From NCBI GenBank assembly GCA_045110675.1, contig JBGCGJ010000002.1, positions 14,159 to 78,158 of the forward strand: a DNA stretch of 64,000 nucleotides, in the 5' to 3' direction. This DNA is from JBALVT01 sp045110675. Its GTDB lineage: Bacteria > Pseudomonadota > Gammaproteobacteria > Pseudomonadales > Halieaceae. This document shows positions 44,246-53,966 of this stretch, piece by piece. A program made the position numbers and the translations under genes. The notes under the pieces are model-generated. The model did not search any database and was not told the DNA's origin. It saw only the letters and a list, made by a program, of their open reading frames with translations. Position 1 is the first letter of the stretch. The number at the start of each line of letters is the position of its first letter.

Positions 44246-45549
44246 ACAGTACGGAGCTCGATAAGCCGCTAACTCGCAACGTTCATCCCGACAAAAGGCC
44301 GGTGAATATGGCCGGTTATGAGGCCAATGGAGGCTATCAGGGTTTGCGCGGCGCCATGGGAAAACTATCGCCCGCACAATGTTTGAAAATTATCCAGGAT
44401 TCGAATTTACGAGGCCGAGGTGGTGCGGGTTTTCCAACCGGCATGAAGTGGAGCTTCGTACCAATGGAGAATGTTAGCCCGGGGCACAAATATCTCATTT
44501 GCAATGCGGATGAGATGGAACCGGGGACGTTTAAAGATCGCCTGTTGTTGGAATGCGACCCCCATCAACTGATCGAAGGCATGATTTTATCGGCCTATAC
44601 GATTCAGGCAGACATCGCCTATATTTTTATTCGATCGGAGTACTTACTGGCGGCGAAACTTTTACGCGAAGCGATTGAAGATTGCTACGCAAAAGGTTAC
44701 CTCGGCCAAAATATTCTCGGCAGTGATTTCAGTTTGGATATGTATGTTCACGCCAGTGCGGGCCGTTATATCTGCGGCGAGGAAACCGCTCTGATCAGTT
44801 CTCTGGAAGGTAAGCGTGCCAACCCGAGGGCGAAACCTCCCTTTCCACAAGTCAGTGGGCTGTGGGGTCGACCGACTATCGTCAACAATGTCGAAACACT
44901 TTGTAACATTCATCACATTATCGAACGCGGTGCGGATTGGTTTCAATCTCTTGGGCTGACAGAAGATTCCGGAACCAAACTCTACGGTGTCAGTGGCCGA
45001 GTGAAAAACCCCGGTTGCTGGGAACTGCCAATGGGCACACCCATAAGAGAAATTATCGAAAATTGTGCCGGTGGGATGGAAGATGGTTTCAAACTGCGCG
45101 GTTTTCTACCCGGTGGTGGTTCGACCGATTTTCTAACAGACGACCACCTCGATCTAGCCATGGATTACGACACGATCGGCAAAGCTGGCAGCCGGATGGG
45201 TACCGGTACCATGATTATTCTCGACGACAAAACCTGTCCCGTTGGATTTGTAAAAAACTTAGTCGAATTTTTTGCCCGTGAATCCTGCGGCTTTTGCACG
45301 CCCTGTCGAGACGGTCTGCCCTGGTCTGCGCAAGTGCTCAATGACATTGAGCGAGGCCATGGTCGGGACGAAGACATGATAACCCTGGGACGACAAGTTG
45401 AATATATCGGCGCAATGGGAAACACACACTGTGCTTTAGCACCTGGCGCTATGGAGCCACTCGCCAGCGGATTAAAATATTTTCGCGAAGATTTCGAGCG
45501 ACATATTAGTGGCTCGGTCTGTCCCTGGTGCAATGGGGGTAGCCACTAA
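44242..45549 (+). CDS. nuoF: NADH-quinone oxidoreductase subunit F
   Basis: This 435-residue subunit binds NADH and FMN and carries cluster N3. It shows RGRGGAGFPTGMKW (FMN/NADH loop), ICNADEMEPGTFKDR, YICGEETALISSLEG and the N3 ligands ESCGFCTPCRDG plus the Cys in NTHCALAP. The GTG start follows a strong AAGGAGG site inside nuoE. NADH electrons enter the complex here. Confidence 0.97.
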   Translation: MNSTELDKPLTRNVHPDKRPVNMAGYEANGGYQGLRGAMGKLSPAQCLKIIQDSNLRGRGGAGFPTGMKWSFVPMENVSPGHKYLICNADEMEPGTFKDRLLLECDPHQLIEGMILSAYTIQADIAYIFIRSEYLLAAKLLREAIEDCYAKGYLGQNILGSDFSLDMYVHASAGRYICGEETALISSLEGKRANPRAKPPFPQVSGLWGRPTIVNNVETLCNIHHIIERGADWFQSLGLTEDSGTKLYGVSGRVKNPGCWELPMGTPIREIIENCAGGMEDGFKLRGFLPGGGSTDFLTDDHLDLAMDYDTIGKAGSRMGTGTMIILDDKTCPVGFVKNLVEFFARESCGFCTPCRDGLPWSAQVLNDIERGHGRDEDMITLGRQVEYIGAMGNTHCALAPGAMEPLASGLKYFREDFERHISGSVCPWCNGGSH

Positions 45550-48309
45550 ATGCCTGTTATTCAAATAGACGGCCGGGAATACCAAGTAAATGCGGGAGAC
45601 AATCTCCTTCAGGCCTGTCTGTCTCTGGGTTTGGATCTACCCTATTTCTGCTGGCATCCGGCGATGGGGTCGATTGGTGCCTGTCGTCAATGCGCAGTGG
45701 TTCAGTATCAAAACGCCGAGGATCAGCGAGGCCGAATTGTAATGGCTTGCATGACACCTGTGACAGATGGCGCAATCATTTCTTTATCTGGTGACAAAGC
45801 TAGAGGGTTTCGAGAAGCCATCGTCGAATCGCTAATGCTAAACCACCCCCACGACTGCCCGGTTTGTGCAGAGGGCGGCGAGTGTCATCTGCAAGACATG
45901 ACGGTGATGGTTGGCCATCGAGATCGACACTATCGTGGCTTAAAGAATACTCACCGCAATCAGTATCTCGGGCCACTGATACACCACGAGATGAACAGGT
46001 GCATCACCTGTTATCGCTGCACACGATACTATCGCGACTATGCGGGCGGTACCGATTTAGCGGCAATGGCTGCCCACGATCACATTTATTTTGGCCGTCA
46101 AGAAGACGGTGTCTTACAGAGCGAGTTCGCGGGTAACCTGGTAGAAGTCTGCCCGACGGGAGTGTTCACAGACAAAACACTAGTGCACGAGTACACTAGA
46201 AAATGGGATTTACAATCTGCCCCCTCAGTTTGCACAGGCTGCGCCGTTGGTTGCAATACATTGCCCGGTGAGCGCTATGGGAAGCTCAAACGTGTACACA
46301 ACCGCTTCAATGCGGAGGTGAACGGGTATTTCCTCTGCGATCGAGGGCGTTTCGGCGCTGGGTTTGTGAACGACGCGAAACGTTTCGATTATCCAGGCTT
46401 GCGCAATGCCGACGGCCAGTTCGATGCTATCAATCATAATCAGGCAATCAAATCTCTAACACAGTACTGTGCTCAAGGAGGTGTAGCGGGAATTGGATCT
46501 CCACGCGCATCTGTGGAGTCAAATTACCTTTTGAGAAGTTTGGTAGGTCCTGAAAATTTCTGTCCTGGTTTCAGTGCGGCAGAACAAGCACTGATCAATA
46601 CAGCGTTGGAATTACAACAAACTACCAAGGCAGTGATACCCGATGTAAAAACCATTGAGTCTGCGGACGCCATATTTGTTCTCGGCGAGGATATCACCAA
46701 CACTGCTCCGCGCATCGCGCTTGCGCTGCGACAAAGCGTGCGCAACAAAGCTTATGAACTGGCAGCACAACTAAGGCTTGAGCCCTGGCAAGACGCAGCG
46801 GTTCGCAATCTGGCCCAAGACCAACTCAGTCCGCTGTTCATTGCAAGCGTGGCGGATACAAGGCTGGATGACGTAGCCAAGGAAACAATTCATCTTGCAC
46901 CGGATGACATCGCGCGTCTGGGTTTGGCAGTAGCAGCAGAAATAACTGGCAACGGCGACAACCCAATCGCCAATGTCGAACAGGGCCATGCCAAAACCAT
47001 CGCCGAGGCACTAGGTCGAGCGGAGCGCCCGCTGATCGTCTGCGGTACCGGATGTGGAAGTACGCAGATTTTGTTCGCAGCGGCACAGATCGCCAATGCC
47101 CTCTGCCTGGGCAGCAATCGCGCGATGTTGTGCATTGCAGTGCCGGAAGCCAACAGCTTGGGTCAAGCCATGCTTGCAGGACCGGACGCACCCAATCTAA
47201 AGGTATTTACAGAGCGCGCTAGCGCAGGAGACCTGCAAACATTAGTCGTACTCGAGAACGATTTGTATCGACGGGGTTCAGGTTCTGAAATTGATGCTCT
47301 GTTGAAAAACGTACCAAACATCATTGCATTAGATACGCTGGACAACAAAACGCTTTCAGCGAGCTCACTTGCACTGCCTGCGGCAAGCTTCGTAGAAGCT
47401 GAAGGTACGCTGATTAGCATGGAAGGGCGCGCACAACGCTATTTCCCTGTCTTTTTGCCAACGGAAGGACGTAGAGCTAGTTGGGTCTGGCTACTAACTG
47501 CACTCAAAAAAATGGGTCGTGCGGAATTCAAAAATCTCGATCTGTTCGATGACGTCACCAATGCTTGCGCTAGCGAGATTACTCCTCTTGCCAGTATTGC
47601 CGCTGCTGCACCCGATCATCTATACCGCAATGCCGGTGTAAAAATACCTCGGCAGCCTCATCGCTACAGCGGACGTACCGCAATGCGTGCAAATTTGTCG
47701 GTTCATGAGCCGAAGCAGCCAGATGACGACGAGTCTCCTCTTGTTTTTTCCATGGAGGGTTTGAATCAATCACAGCCCGGATCTCTACTGCCCTATGTGT
47801 GGTCCCCGGGTTGGAATTCAAATCAGTCCTTGCATAAGTTTCAATCTGAGGTGGGCGGCCCCCTGAAGGGCGGTACCGCAGGTATCAGATTACTACTGCC
47901 GTCTAGTCTTTCTACCACTGTAAGTGACAGTGAAGTTCCACCAGCGTTTGCAGCTCGCCAGGGGCAGTGGCAACTGGTGACCAGGCACAGAATTTTCGGC
48001 AGTGACGAGCTGAGCGCTCTCAGTAAAGGGCTTAGTGAACTAGTTGAACCGGGATCCATTGAAATCAGCAGTTCCGACGCCTCAATATTAGGCGTGATTG
48101 ACGGGGACGGGGTGGACGTAGCGAGCGGTGTAGCAACGCTCGAAGTGAAAATCAACGACAGTATCGCCGAAGGGTGTGTCGCCTACAGCGTGGGACTACC
48201 GGGCACGTTCGATCTAACAGCGGGGGATTGGGTAACACTGAAAAAAGCCGATCAGTGGCAACACCGAAAACCGCAATTGATCAGTTCCGACGGAGTCGCT
48301 CATGTCTGA
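45550..48309 (+). CDS. nuoG: NADH-quinone oxidoreductase subunit G
   Basis: This 919-residue subunit is the largest. The N-terminal ferredoxin domain binds N1b (YFCWHP, ACRQCAV, MACMTP), then N5 (HPHDCPVCAEGGEC), then N4 (CITCYRCTRYYRD with VEVCPTG), then the extra N7 cluster (CTGCAVGC plus FLCDRG) as in E. coli and Thermus. The remainder is a molybdopterin-oxidoreductase-like domain that has lost its cofactor. The ATG directly follows the nuoF stop; the end overlaps nuoH by eight bases. Confidence 0.97.
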   Translation: MPVIQIDGREYQVNAGDNLLQACLSLGLDLPYFCWHPAMGSIGACRQCAVVQYQNAEDQRGRIVMACMTPVTDGAIISLSGDKARGFREAIVESLMLNHPHDCPVCAEGGECHLQDMTVMVGHRDRHYRGLKNTHRNQYLGPLIHHEMNRCITCYRCTRYYRDYAGGTDLAAMAAHDHIYFGRQEDGVLQSEFAGNLVEVCPTGVFTDKTLVHEYTRKWDLQSAPSVCTGCAVGCNTLPGERYGKLKRVHNRFNAEVNGYFLCDRGRFGAGFVNDAKRFDYPGLRNADGQFDAINHNQAIKSLTQYCAQGGVAGIGSPRASVESNYLLRSLVGPENFCPGFSAAEQALINTALELQQTTKAVIPDVKTIESADAIFVLGEDITNTAPRIALALRQSVRNKAYELAAQLRLEPWQDAAVRNLAQDQLSPLFIASVADTRLDDVAKETIHLAPDDIARLGLAVAAEITGNGDNPIANVEQGHAKTIAEALGRAERPLIVCGTGCGSTQILFAAAQIANALCLGSNRAMLCIAVPEANSLGQAMLAGPDAPNLKVFTERASAGDLQTLVVLENDLYRRGSGSEIDALLKNVPNIIALDTLDNKTLSASSLALPAASFVEAEGTLISMEGRAQRYFPVFLPTEGRRASWVWLLTALKKMGRAEFKNLDLFDDVTNACASEITPLASIAAAAPDHLYRNAGVKIPRQPHRYSGRTAMRANLSVHEPKQPDDDESPLVFSMEGLNQSQPGSLLPYVWSPGWNSNQSLHKFQSEVGGPLKGGTAGIRLLLPSSLSTTVSDSEVPPAFAARQGQWQLVTRHRIFGSDELSALSKGLSELVEPGSIEISSSDASILGVIDGDGVDVASGVATLEVKINDSIAEGCVAYSVGLPGTFDLTAGDWVTLKKADQWQHRKPQLISSDGVAHV

Positions 48310-49255
48310 GTTGGGCACCATCGGTTTCGGCTTGTTTATTATTCTCGCTGCGGTGGGCGGCGCAGCTTTTTTGACCTGGTTCGAACGACGGCTACTCGGA
48401 GTGTGGCAGGATCGCTATGGTCCCAATCGTCTCGGCCCCTTCGGTGTATTTCAGGTTTTGGCAGATATGCTAAAGCTGCTTACCAAAGACGACTGGATAC
48501 CACCCTTTGCCGACAGGGTCGTGTTCGTTTTTGCACCCACCGCCATTGTCGTAGCGATGATGTTGGGTTTTGCCGTGGTGCCGTTTGGGCCTGATTTATA
48601 TGTGATCGATCTTAATATCGGACTGTTGTTTTTCCTGGGTATGACATCGCTGGCAGTTTACAGCGTTCTACTAGGGGGCCTGGCATCCAACAACAAATAC
48701 GCGCTGTTAGGGGGCCTTCGCAGTGCAGCGCAAATGGTCAGCTATGAAGTGTTCATGGGCCTCTCGCTTATGGGCGTCGTGATGCTGACCGGAAGCTTTA
48801 GCATGCGCGACATCGTAGAGGCGCAGCGCGACATGTGGTACTGCGTTCCACAATTTCTTGGGCTCTACGTGTTTATCATCGCAGGGATCGCGGAGAGTCA
48901 TCGACTGCCCTTCGATCTGCCGGAAGCCGAACACGAACTAACCGCTGGATTTCACACCGAATACGGAGGCATGAAGTTTGCCATGTTCATGCTGGGTGAA
49001 TACCTGGGCTTGATACTAATATGCAGCATGATCGCCACTCTCTTTTTTGGCGGTTGGCTTGGACCCTGGCTACCTCCTGTCGTGTGGTTCTTTCTAAAAG
49101 TTGGCGTACTAATCTGCTTTTTCATTCTTCTGCGTGCTGCCATCCCGAGACCGCGTTATGACCAACTGATGTCCCTGGGTTGGAAATACATGCTGCCGCT
49201 CACACTCGTTAACTTGTTAATTACCGGCGCAATTGCGCTGGCAATGGAGGGATAG
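48302..49255 (+). CDS. nuoH: NADH-quinone oxidoreductase subunit H
   Basis: This 317-residue membrane subunit has eight predicted helices and joins the quinone cavity to the proton-pumping arm. Signatures are FERRLLGVWQDRYGPNRLGP, the acidic AESHRLPFDLPEAEHELTAG and FHTEYGGMKFAMFMLGEY. It starts inside nuoG, eight bases before its stop. Confidence 0.97.
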   Translation: MSELGTIGFGLFIILAAVGGAAFLTWFERRLLGVWQDRYGPNRLGPFGVFQVLADMLKLLTKDDWIPPFADRVVFVFAPTAIVVAMMLGFAVVPFGPDLYVIDLNIGLLFFLGMTSLAVYSVLLGGLASNNKYALLGGLRSAAQMVSYEVFMGLSLMGVVMLTGSFSMRDIVEAQRDMWYCVPQFLGLYVFIIAGIAESHRLPFDLPEAEHELTAGFHTEYGGMKFAMFMLGEYLGLILICSMIATLFFGGWLGPWLPPVVWFFLKVGVLICFFILLRAAIPRPRYDQLMSLGWKYMLPLTLVNLLITGAIALAMEG

Positions 49256-49259
49256 CGGA

Positions 49260-49787
49260 ATGCTTAAATCCCTTAGAAGTCAACTCACAACCATCTGGAC
49301 GATATTGCAGCATAGCTTCACATCTGCAGAAACAGTTCAATACCCGGAGCAAAAACCCTACTTAGCTCCACGCTATCGCGGTCGGATTGTGCTAACAAAT
49401 GATCCAGATGGAGACGAACGCTGTGTGGCATGCAACTTGTGCGCCGTGGCCTGCCCTGTCGATTGTATCGCACTACAACAAGGTGTGAGAGACGATGGAC
49501 GTTGGTATCCGGAATTTTTCCGGATTAATTTTTCGCGCTGCATTATGTGTGGTATGTGTGAAGAGGCATGCCCAACCAACGCTATTCAACTCACTCCCGA
49601 TTTTGAAATGTGTGAGTATGATCGACAAAATATGGTCTATGAAAAAGAACATCTGCAGATCAATGGCACGGGGAAATATCACGACTACAATTTTTATCGA
49701 GTGTCTGGATTGGCAATCGAGGGAAAAGACAAGGGGCAGGCTAAAAACGAAGCGCAACCCATTGATGTAAAGAGCCTGCTGCCATGA
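49260..49787 (+). CDS. nuoI: NADH-quinone oxidoreductase subunit I
   Basis: This 175-residue subunit carries clusters N6a and N6b through two ferredoxin motifs, CVACNLCAVACPVDC and CIMCGMCEEACPTNA. The GGAGGG upstream and the family length support the ATG at 49260 over the earlier in-frame codon inside nuoH. It passes electrons to NuoB. Confidence 0.97.
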   Translation: MLKSLRSQLTTIWTILQHSFTSAETVQYPEQKPYLAPRYRGRIVLTNDPDGDERCVACNLCAVACPVDCIALQQGVRDDGRWYPEFFRINFSRCIMCGMCEEACPTNAIQLTPDFEMCEYDRQNMVYEKEHLQINGTGKYHDYNFYRVSGLAIEGKDKGQAKNEAQPIDVKSLLP

Positions 49788-50296
49788 TGGAGGTACTTTT
49801 CTATATTGCTTCGATCGTCGCACTGTCCGCTACCGGGCTCGCCTTGAGCCGCAGCAACGCAACCCACGCACTTATCTATTTAATTGTCTCACTCCTAGCC
49901 GTGGCAGTGGTGTTCTTTCTACTGGGTGCCCCTTTTGCCGCAGCGCTGGAAATTTTAATTTACGCCGGCGCAATTATGGTTTTATTCGTGTTCGTCATCA
50001 TGATGTTGAACCTCGGCGCTGAGGGAGATGCACGCGAACGAGCCTCCTTGAACCCCCGCAACTGGATACTACCGGGAATCATGGCGGCCCTTCTTTTTGT
50101 GGAGTTACTGTTCGCACTCTCGCACACTTCAGACTCTACCTCGGGCGTTGCGGTTGATCCCAAGACAGTGGGCCTGACCTTGTTTGGTCCCTACGTTTTA
50201 GCGGTAGAGATTGCCTCAATGCTACTCCTGGCCGGCCTCGTGGGCGCCTACCATTTAGGCCGACGCTTTCTCGTTCGCGATGAGGAGAAAGACTGA
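49784..50296 (+). CDS. nuoJ: NADH-quinone oxidoreductase subunit J
   Basis: This 170-residue subunit has five hydrophobic helices. The third includes LEILIYAGAIMVLFVFVIMM, whose pi-bulge region is conserved in NuoJ. It overlaps nuoI by four bases, and its TGA overlaps the nuoK ATG by one base. It forms part of the central proton pathway with NuoK. Confidence 0.95.
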   Translation: MMEVLFYIASIVALSATGLALSRSNATHALIYLIVSLLAVAVVFFLLGAPFAAALEILIYAGAIMVLFVFVIMMLNLGAEGDARERASLNPRNWILPGIMAALLFVELLFALSHTSDSTSGVAVDPKTVGLTLFGPYVLAVEIASMLLLAGLVGAYHLGRRFLVRDEEKD

Positions 50297-50610
50297 TGGG
50301 TGGTCTTACCGTACCTTTGGAGCATGTCCTCCTTCTGGCGTCGCTGTTATTTAGTCTTGGTCTGCTCGGATTGATGTTGCGACGAAATATTATTTTCATG
50401 CTGATGTCGTTAGAGGTCATGCTAAATGCGGCTGCATTAGCGTTTGTCGCCGCCGGCGCTAATTGGGGCCAAGCAGATGGACAAATTGTATTTCTGATAA
50501 TCCTGAGTGTGGCCGCAGCGGAAGTCGCAGTTGGCCTCGGTCTCGTCCTGCAAATCCAGCGTCGGTTTAAGACCCTGGACATGGACAGAGCCAATCGGTT
50601 GCGAGGTTAG
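50296..50610 (+). CDS. nuoK: NADH-quinone oxidoreductase subunit K
   Basis: This 104-residue, three-helix subunit resembles MrpC. It keeps the two membrane glutamates used for proton transfer, in MSLEVMLNAAALAF and VAAAEVAVGLGLVLQI. It starts in the overlap with nuoJ and ends six bases before nuoL. Confidence 0.97.
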   Translation: MGGLTVPLEHVLLLASLLFSLGLLGLMLRRNIIFMLMSLEVMLNAAALAFVAAGANWGQADGQIVFLIILSVAAAEVAVGLGLVLQIQRRFKTLDMDRANRLRG

Positions 50611-50616
50611 CGACAG

Positions 50617-52452
50617 ATGAATCTGCTGCCAATGATTCCGCTACTGCCTTTGCTCAGTGCCGTTTTGCTAATGGTTTCGACTGGGCGACTGCCGAAGGCA
50701 CTTGTGGCGATCCTTGGAGCTGGCTCTGTAGGTTTGGCTGCGCTGTGTGTCGCCTCTATCGCAGTTGATTTTCTCGCCGATGAGCAGGTCATCCAAATGA
50801 CCTTATGGACCTGGATGGCAGTAGGCAACTTCACTCCGGGAATTGCATTTTATATAGACGGCCTGACGATTGTAATGATGTCGGTAATCACCGGGGTCGG
50901 ATTCCTTATTCACCTGTATTCACTGGAATTCATGGCGGATGACGAGTCATTTAGCCGCTATTTCGCCTATATGAATCTCTTTGTGGCCGCGATGCTAATT
51001 TTGGTCATGGCAGATAACCTCCTGTTACTTTATCTCGGCTGGGAAGGTGTGGGAGTGTGTTCATACTTACTGGTAGGATTCTGGTATCGCGATCCCAATA
51101 ATGGCAAAGCGGCTCGCAAAGCCTTTGTGATCACCCGAGTTGGCGATACCGCCATGGCGCTTGGATTGTTTTTACTGTTCACCGAACTGGGCACGCTGGA
51201 CATTCAGCTGCTCATGTTTGAGGCCGCCAAAAATTGGGAAGTGGGCGGTATGTTACCCACTTTAGCAACGGCTCTGCTGCTCGGTGGCGCCGTTGGAAAA
51301 TCAGCTCAACTACCTCTGCATACATGGCTTCCCGATGCCATGGCGGGTCCGACGCCTGTCAGCGCGCTAATACACGCGGCAACAATGGTCACCGCGGGTG
51401 TTTACTTGATAGCCCGTACACACGGGTTATTTCTACTCGCTCCCGCGACGATGGAAGCGGTGGCCTGGGTTGGTCTACTGACCTTGCTACTCGCTGCTTT
51501 TACCGCACTGGTACAGAGCGACATCAAGCGCATTCTAGCCTACTCCACGATCAGTCAAATCGGCTACATGTTCATGGCGATGGGAGTGGGTGCATTTAGT
51601 GCCGGGATCTTCCATTTAATGACTCACGCTTTTTTCAAGGCCCTGTTGTTCCTGGCAGCTGGCGCCGTGATTCACTGCCTTCACCACGAACACAATATCT
51701 TCAAGATGGGAGGTCTCCGCACACGAATACCTCTGGTGTTTTGGAGCTTTGTGTTTGGCTCCGCTGCCTTAGCCGCACTGCCACTAACCTCCGGGTTCTT
51801 CAGCAAGGATGCGATACTGATTGCGGCCTGGAATCAACCTGACCTTGGTACATGGCTTTGGAGTGGAGGATTATTGGGCGCACTGCTGACTGCCATTTAC
51901 AGTTTCCGGCTCGTGTTCATTGCCTTTTTTGGTCCAGCGCTTACCGAGCCGGACAGACAGCCTGGATGGAAGATGGCTGTACCGCTAATGCTGTTGTGCG
52001 TATTGGCAGTTTTGGGAGGTTGGATTTCAATACCTCTGATGGGCATATTCCCTGAATCCGGCGATGTCGAAATTAACCACACAGTTGAGTACATCTCCAT
52101 CGTCACCCCGCTGGTAGGGCTGGGCATCGCCTACCTCTTGTACCTTGGACATCAGATTTCAATCCAACCGCTCGCAAACAGTGGCTTGGGCACGTGGCTC
52201 CAGGAATTTTGGCGAAGCGGGTGGCGAATGGATAGGCTGTACGAATTAATCCTCGTGCGCCCCTTTACTGCTCTATCACTTTGGTGGCGCAACGAGCCGG
52301 TCGATATGATTTACAACGCGGTGATCGTCATTAGCCAGTGGTCACATCGAGGATTGGCAGCAATACAAACCGGCGAGCTTCGCTGGTACGCCACCACAAT
52401 GGTATTTGGATTTGTTTTGCTCGGTTTGGTTATGTTGAGGAACGCCTCGTGA
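50617..52452 (+). CDS. nuoL: NADH-quinone oxidoreductase subunit L
   Basis: This 611-residue antiporter-like subunit is at the distal end of the membrane arm. It has LYLGWEGVGVCSYLLVGFWY with the key Glu, PLHTWLPDAMAGPTPVSALI with the conserved Pro and His, and the long C-terminal lateral helix (about 530-590). It pumps protons. Length equals that of E. coli NuoL (613). The stop overlaps the nuoM GTG. Confidence 0.97.
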   Translation: MNLLPMIPLLPLLSAVLLMVSTGRLPKALVAILGAGSVGLAALCVASIAVDFLADEQVIQMTLWTWMAVGNFTPGIAFYIDGLTIVMMSVITGVGFLIHLYSLEFMADDESFSRYFAYMNLFVAAMLILVMADNLLLLYLGWEGVGVCSYLLVGFWYRDPNNGKAARKAFVITRVGDTAMALGLFLLFTELGTLDIQLLMFEAAKNWEVGGMLPTLATALLLGGAVGKSAQLPLHTWLPDAMAGPTPVSALIHAATMVTAGVYLIARTHGLFLLAPATMEAVAWVGLLTLLLAAFTALVQSDIKRILAYSTISQIGYMFMAMGVGAFSAGIFHLMTHAFFKALLFLAAGAVIHCLHHEHNIFKMGGLRTRIPLVFWSFVFGSAALAALPLTSGFFSKDAILIAAWNQPDLGTWLWSGGLLGALLTAIYSFRLVFIAFFGPALTEPDRQPGWKMAVPLMLLCVLAVLGGWISIPLMGIFPESGDVEINHTVEYISIVTPLVGLGIAYLLYLGHQISIQPLANSGLGTWLQEFWRSGWRMDRLYELILVRPFTALSLWWRNEPVDMIYNAVIVISQWSHRGLAAIQTGELRWYATTMVFGFVLLGLVMLRNAS

Positions 52453-53966
52453 GTACACTACTACTCATTCTGATTCTCGGAGGCCTTCTCGCCTGGTTCA
52501 GCGAGCGCATAAATCCGCACCTACCAAGGACGATGTCTTTGGTCGTTATCTCCTTCGCACTTCTTTTCTTGTTAAGTGAACTAAACGCATTGCCTCAGAG
52601 TAGTTTTTCCCTGGTGCCCCACTCAAGCGATGCCAGCACCTGGCTAATGCACAGCCAGCAGCAATGGATTCCCCGATTCGGAATCAGTTTCGAACTGGCT
52701 ATGGATGGTTTGAGCCTGATGTTGGTAGTGCTAACACTTCTGCTGGGGTTGGTTGCTGTTGCTGCATCCTGGGTCGAGATCGACTTCAAACCGGGTTTGT
52801 TTCAGGCCAACATCGTATGGACTCTAGCGGGCGTCATCGGCGTTTTTCTGGCAATGGATTTGTTTCTTTTCTTCCTATTCTGGGAAGTCATGCTGATACC
52901 CATGTATTTGCTCATCGCTATATGGGGCCACGAAAAGAAAGTCTATGCCGCCATGAAGTTTTTTATATTTACCCAGGCCTCGGGACTTCTAATGCTGTTG
53001 TCTATTATGGTGCTGGCTTGGCAGGGAAGTATCGCTACGGGCAAATTCAGCTTTAGCTATTTTGATCTAATGACCGTGCACCTCGGTAGCAAGTTGGGCT
53101 TCGCGGTCATGCTTGGTTTTTTTATCGCCTTTACGGTGAAGTTACCCATTTTCCCTTTCCACACATGGCTACCCGATGCACACACGCAGGCTCCCACTGC
53201 AGGTAGTGTATTACTCGCGGGTATATTGCTTAAGACTGGAGCATACGGCCTGCTTCGATTTGCCATTCCTCTATTTCCGGACGCCTCAATGCAGTTTGCA
53301 CCGATTGCAATGGGGCTTGGTGCGGCGGGAGTCATATATGGCGCAATTCTCGCGTTCGCCCAAAGCGACTTTAAACGACTGGTTGCTTACAGCAGCGTGA
53401 GCCATATGGGCTTTGTTCTTTTGGGGCTATATGCATGGAATACCCTGGCACTTCAGGGGGCCGTGATGCAGATGATCGCCCATGGAGTAAGCACTGCAGC
53501 GCTGTTCATGCTGGCGGGGGCTTTGCAGCATCGCCTGCATACTCGCGATATGCACCAGATGGGCGGCTTGTGGCACAACATGCCGCGCATGGGCGCATGC
53601 GCAATGTTTTTCGCCGTAGCATCACTAGGGCTACCGGGGCTGGGTAACTTCGTCGCAGAGTTTCTAATTCTGGTGGGTCTGTTTGCAGTTAACCCGTGGA
53701 TAACCGCTATTGCCGCATTGGGGTTGGTTACTGCAGCAATTTATTCACTTTGGATGATACAGCTGACATTCCAAGGCGAACCAGATCTTGAACGCCCGCT
53801 ACAGGATTTTGCCGGTAGGGAAATGACGACAATGGCCTTTCTAATGCTGGCACTGATTTGGCTGGGGATATATCCCCAGCCAGTACTCGACATGGCACAG
53901 CCGGTTTTGGAGAGCTTGCAAAACTCAATCGCATCGACACACAGCATTGCGGGAGAGGGACAATGA
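52449..53966 (+). CDS. nuoM: NADH-quinone oxidoreductase subunit M
   Basis: This 505-residue antiporter-like subunit starts at a GTG overlapping the nuoL stop by four bases, with TGAGG upstream. It has FLFFLFWEVMLIPMYLLIAI with the pumping Glu, FPFHTWLPDAHTQAPTAGSV and AQSDFKRLVAYSSVSHMGF. The open frame reaches further back into nuoL, but family alignment begins here. Confidence 0.96.
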   Translation: MSTLLLILILGGLLAWFSERINPHLPRTMSLVVISFALLFLLSELNALPQSSFSLVPHSSDASTWLMHSQQQWIPRFGISFELAMDGLSLMLVVLTLLLGLVAVAASWVEIDFKPGLFQANIVWTLAGVIGVFLAMDLFLFFLFWEVMLIPMYLLIAIWGHEKKVYAAMKFFIFTQASGLLMLLSIMVLAWQGSIATGKFSFSYFDLMTVHLGSKLGFAVMLGFFIAFTVKLPIFPFHTWLPDAHTQAPTAGSVLLAGILLKTGAYGLLRFAIPLFPDASMQFAPIAMGLGAAGVIYGAILAFAQSDFKRLVAYSSVSHMGFVLLGLYAWNTLALQGAVMQMIAHGVSTAALFMLAGALQHRLHTRDMHQMGGLWHNMPRMGACAMFFAVASLGLPGLGNFVAEFLILVGLFAVNPWITAIAALGLVTAAIYSLWMIQLTFQGEPDLERPLQDFAGREMTTMAFLMLALIWLGIYPQPVLDMAQPVLESLQNSIASTHSIAGEGQ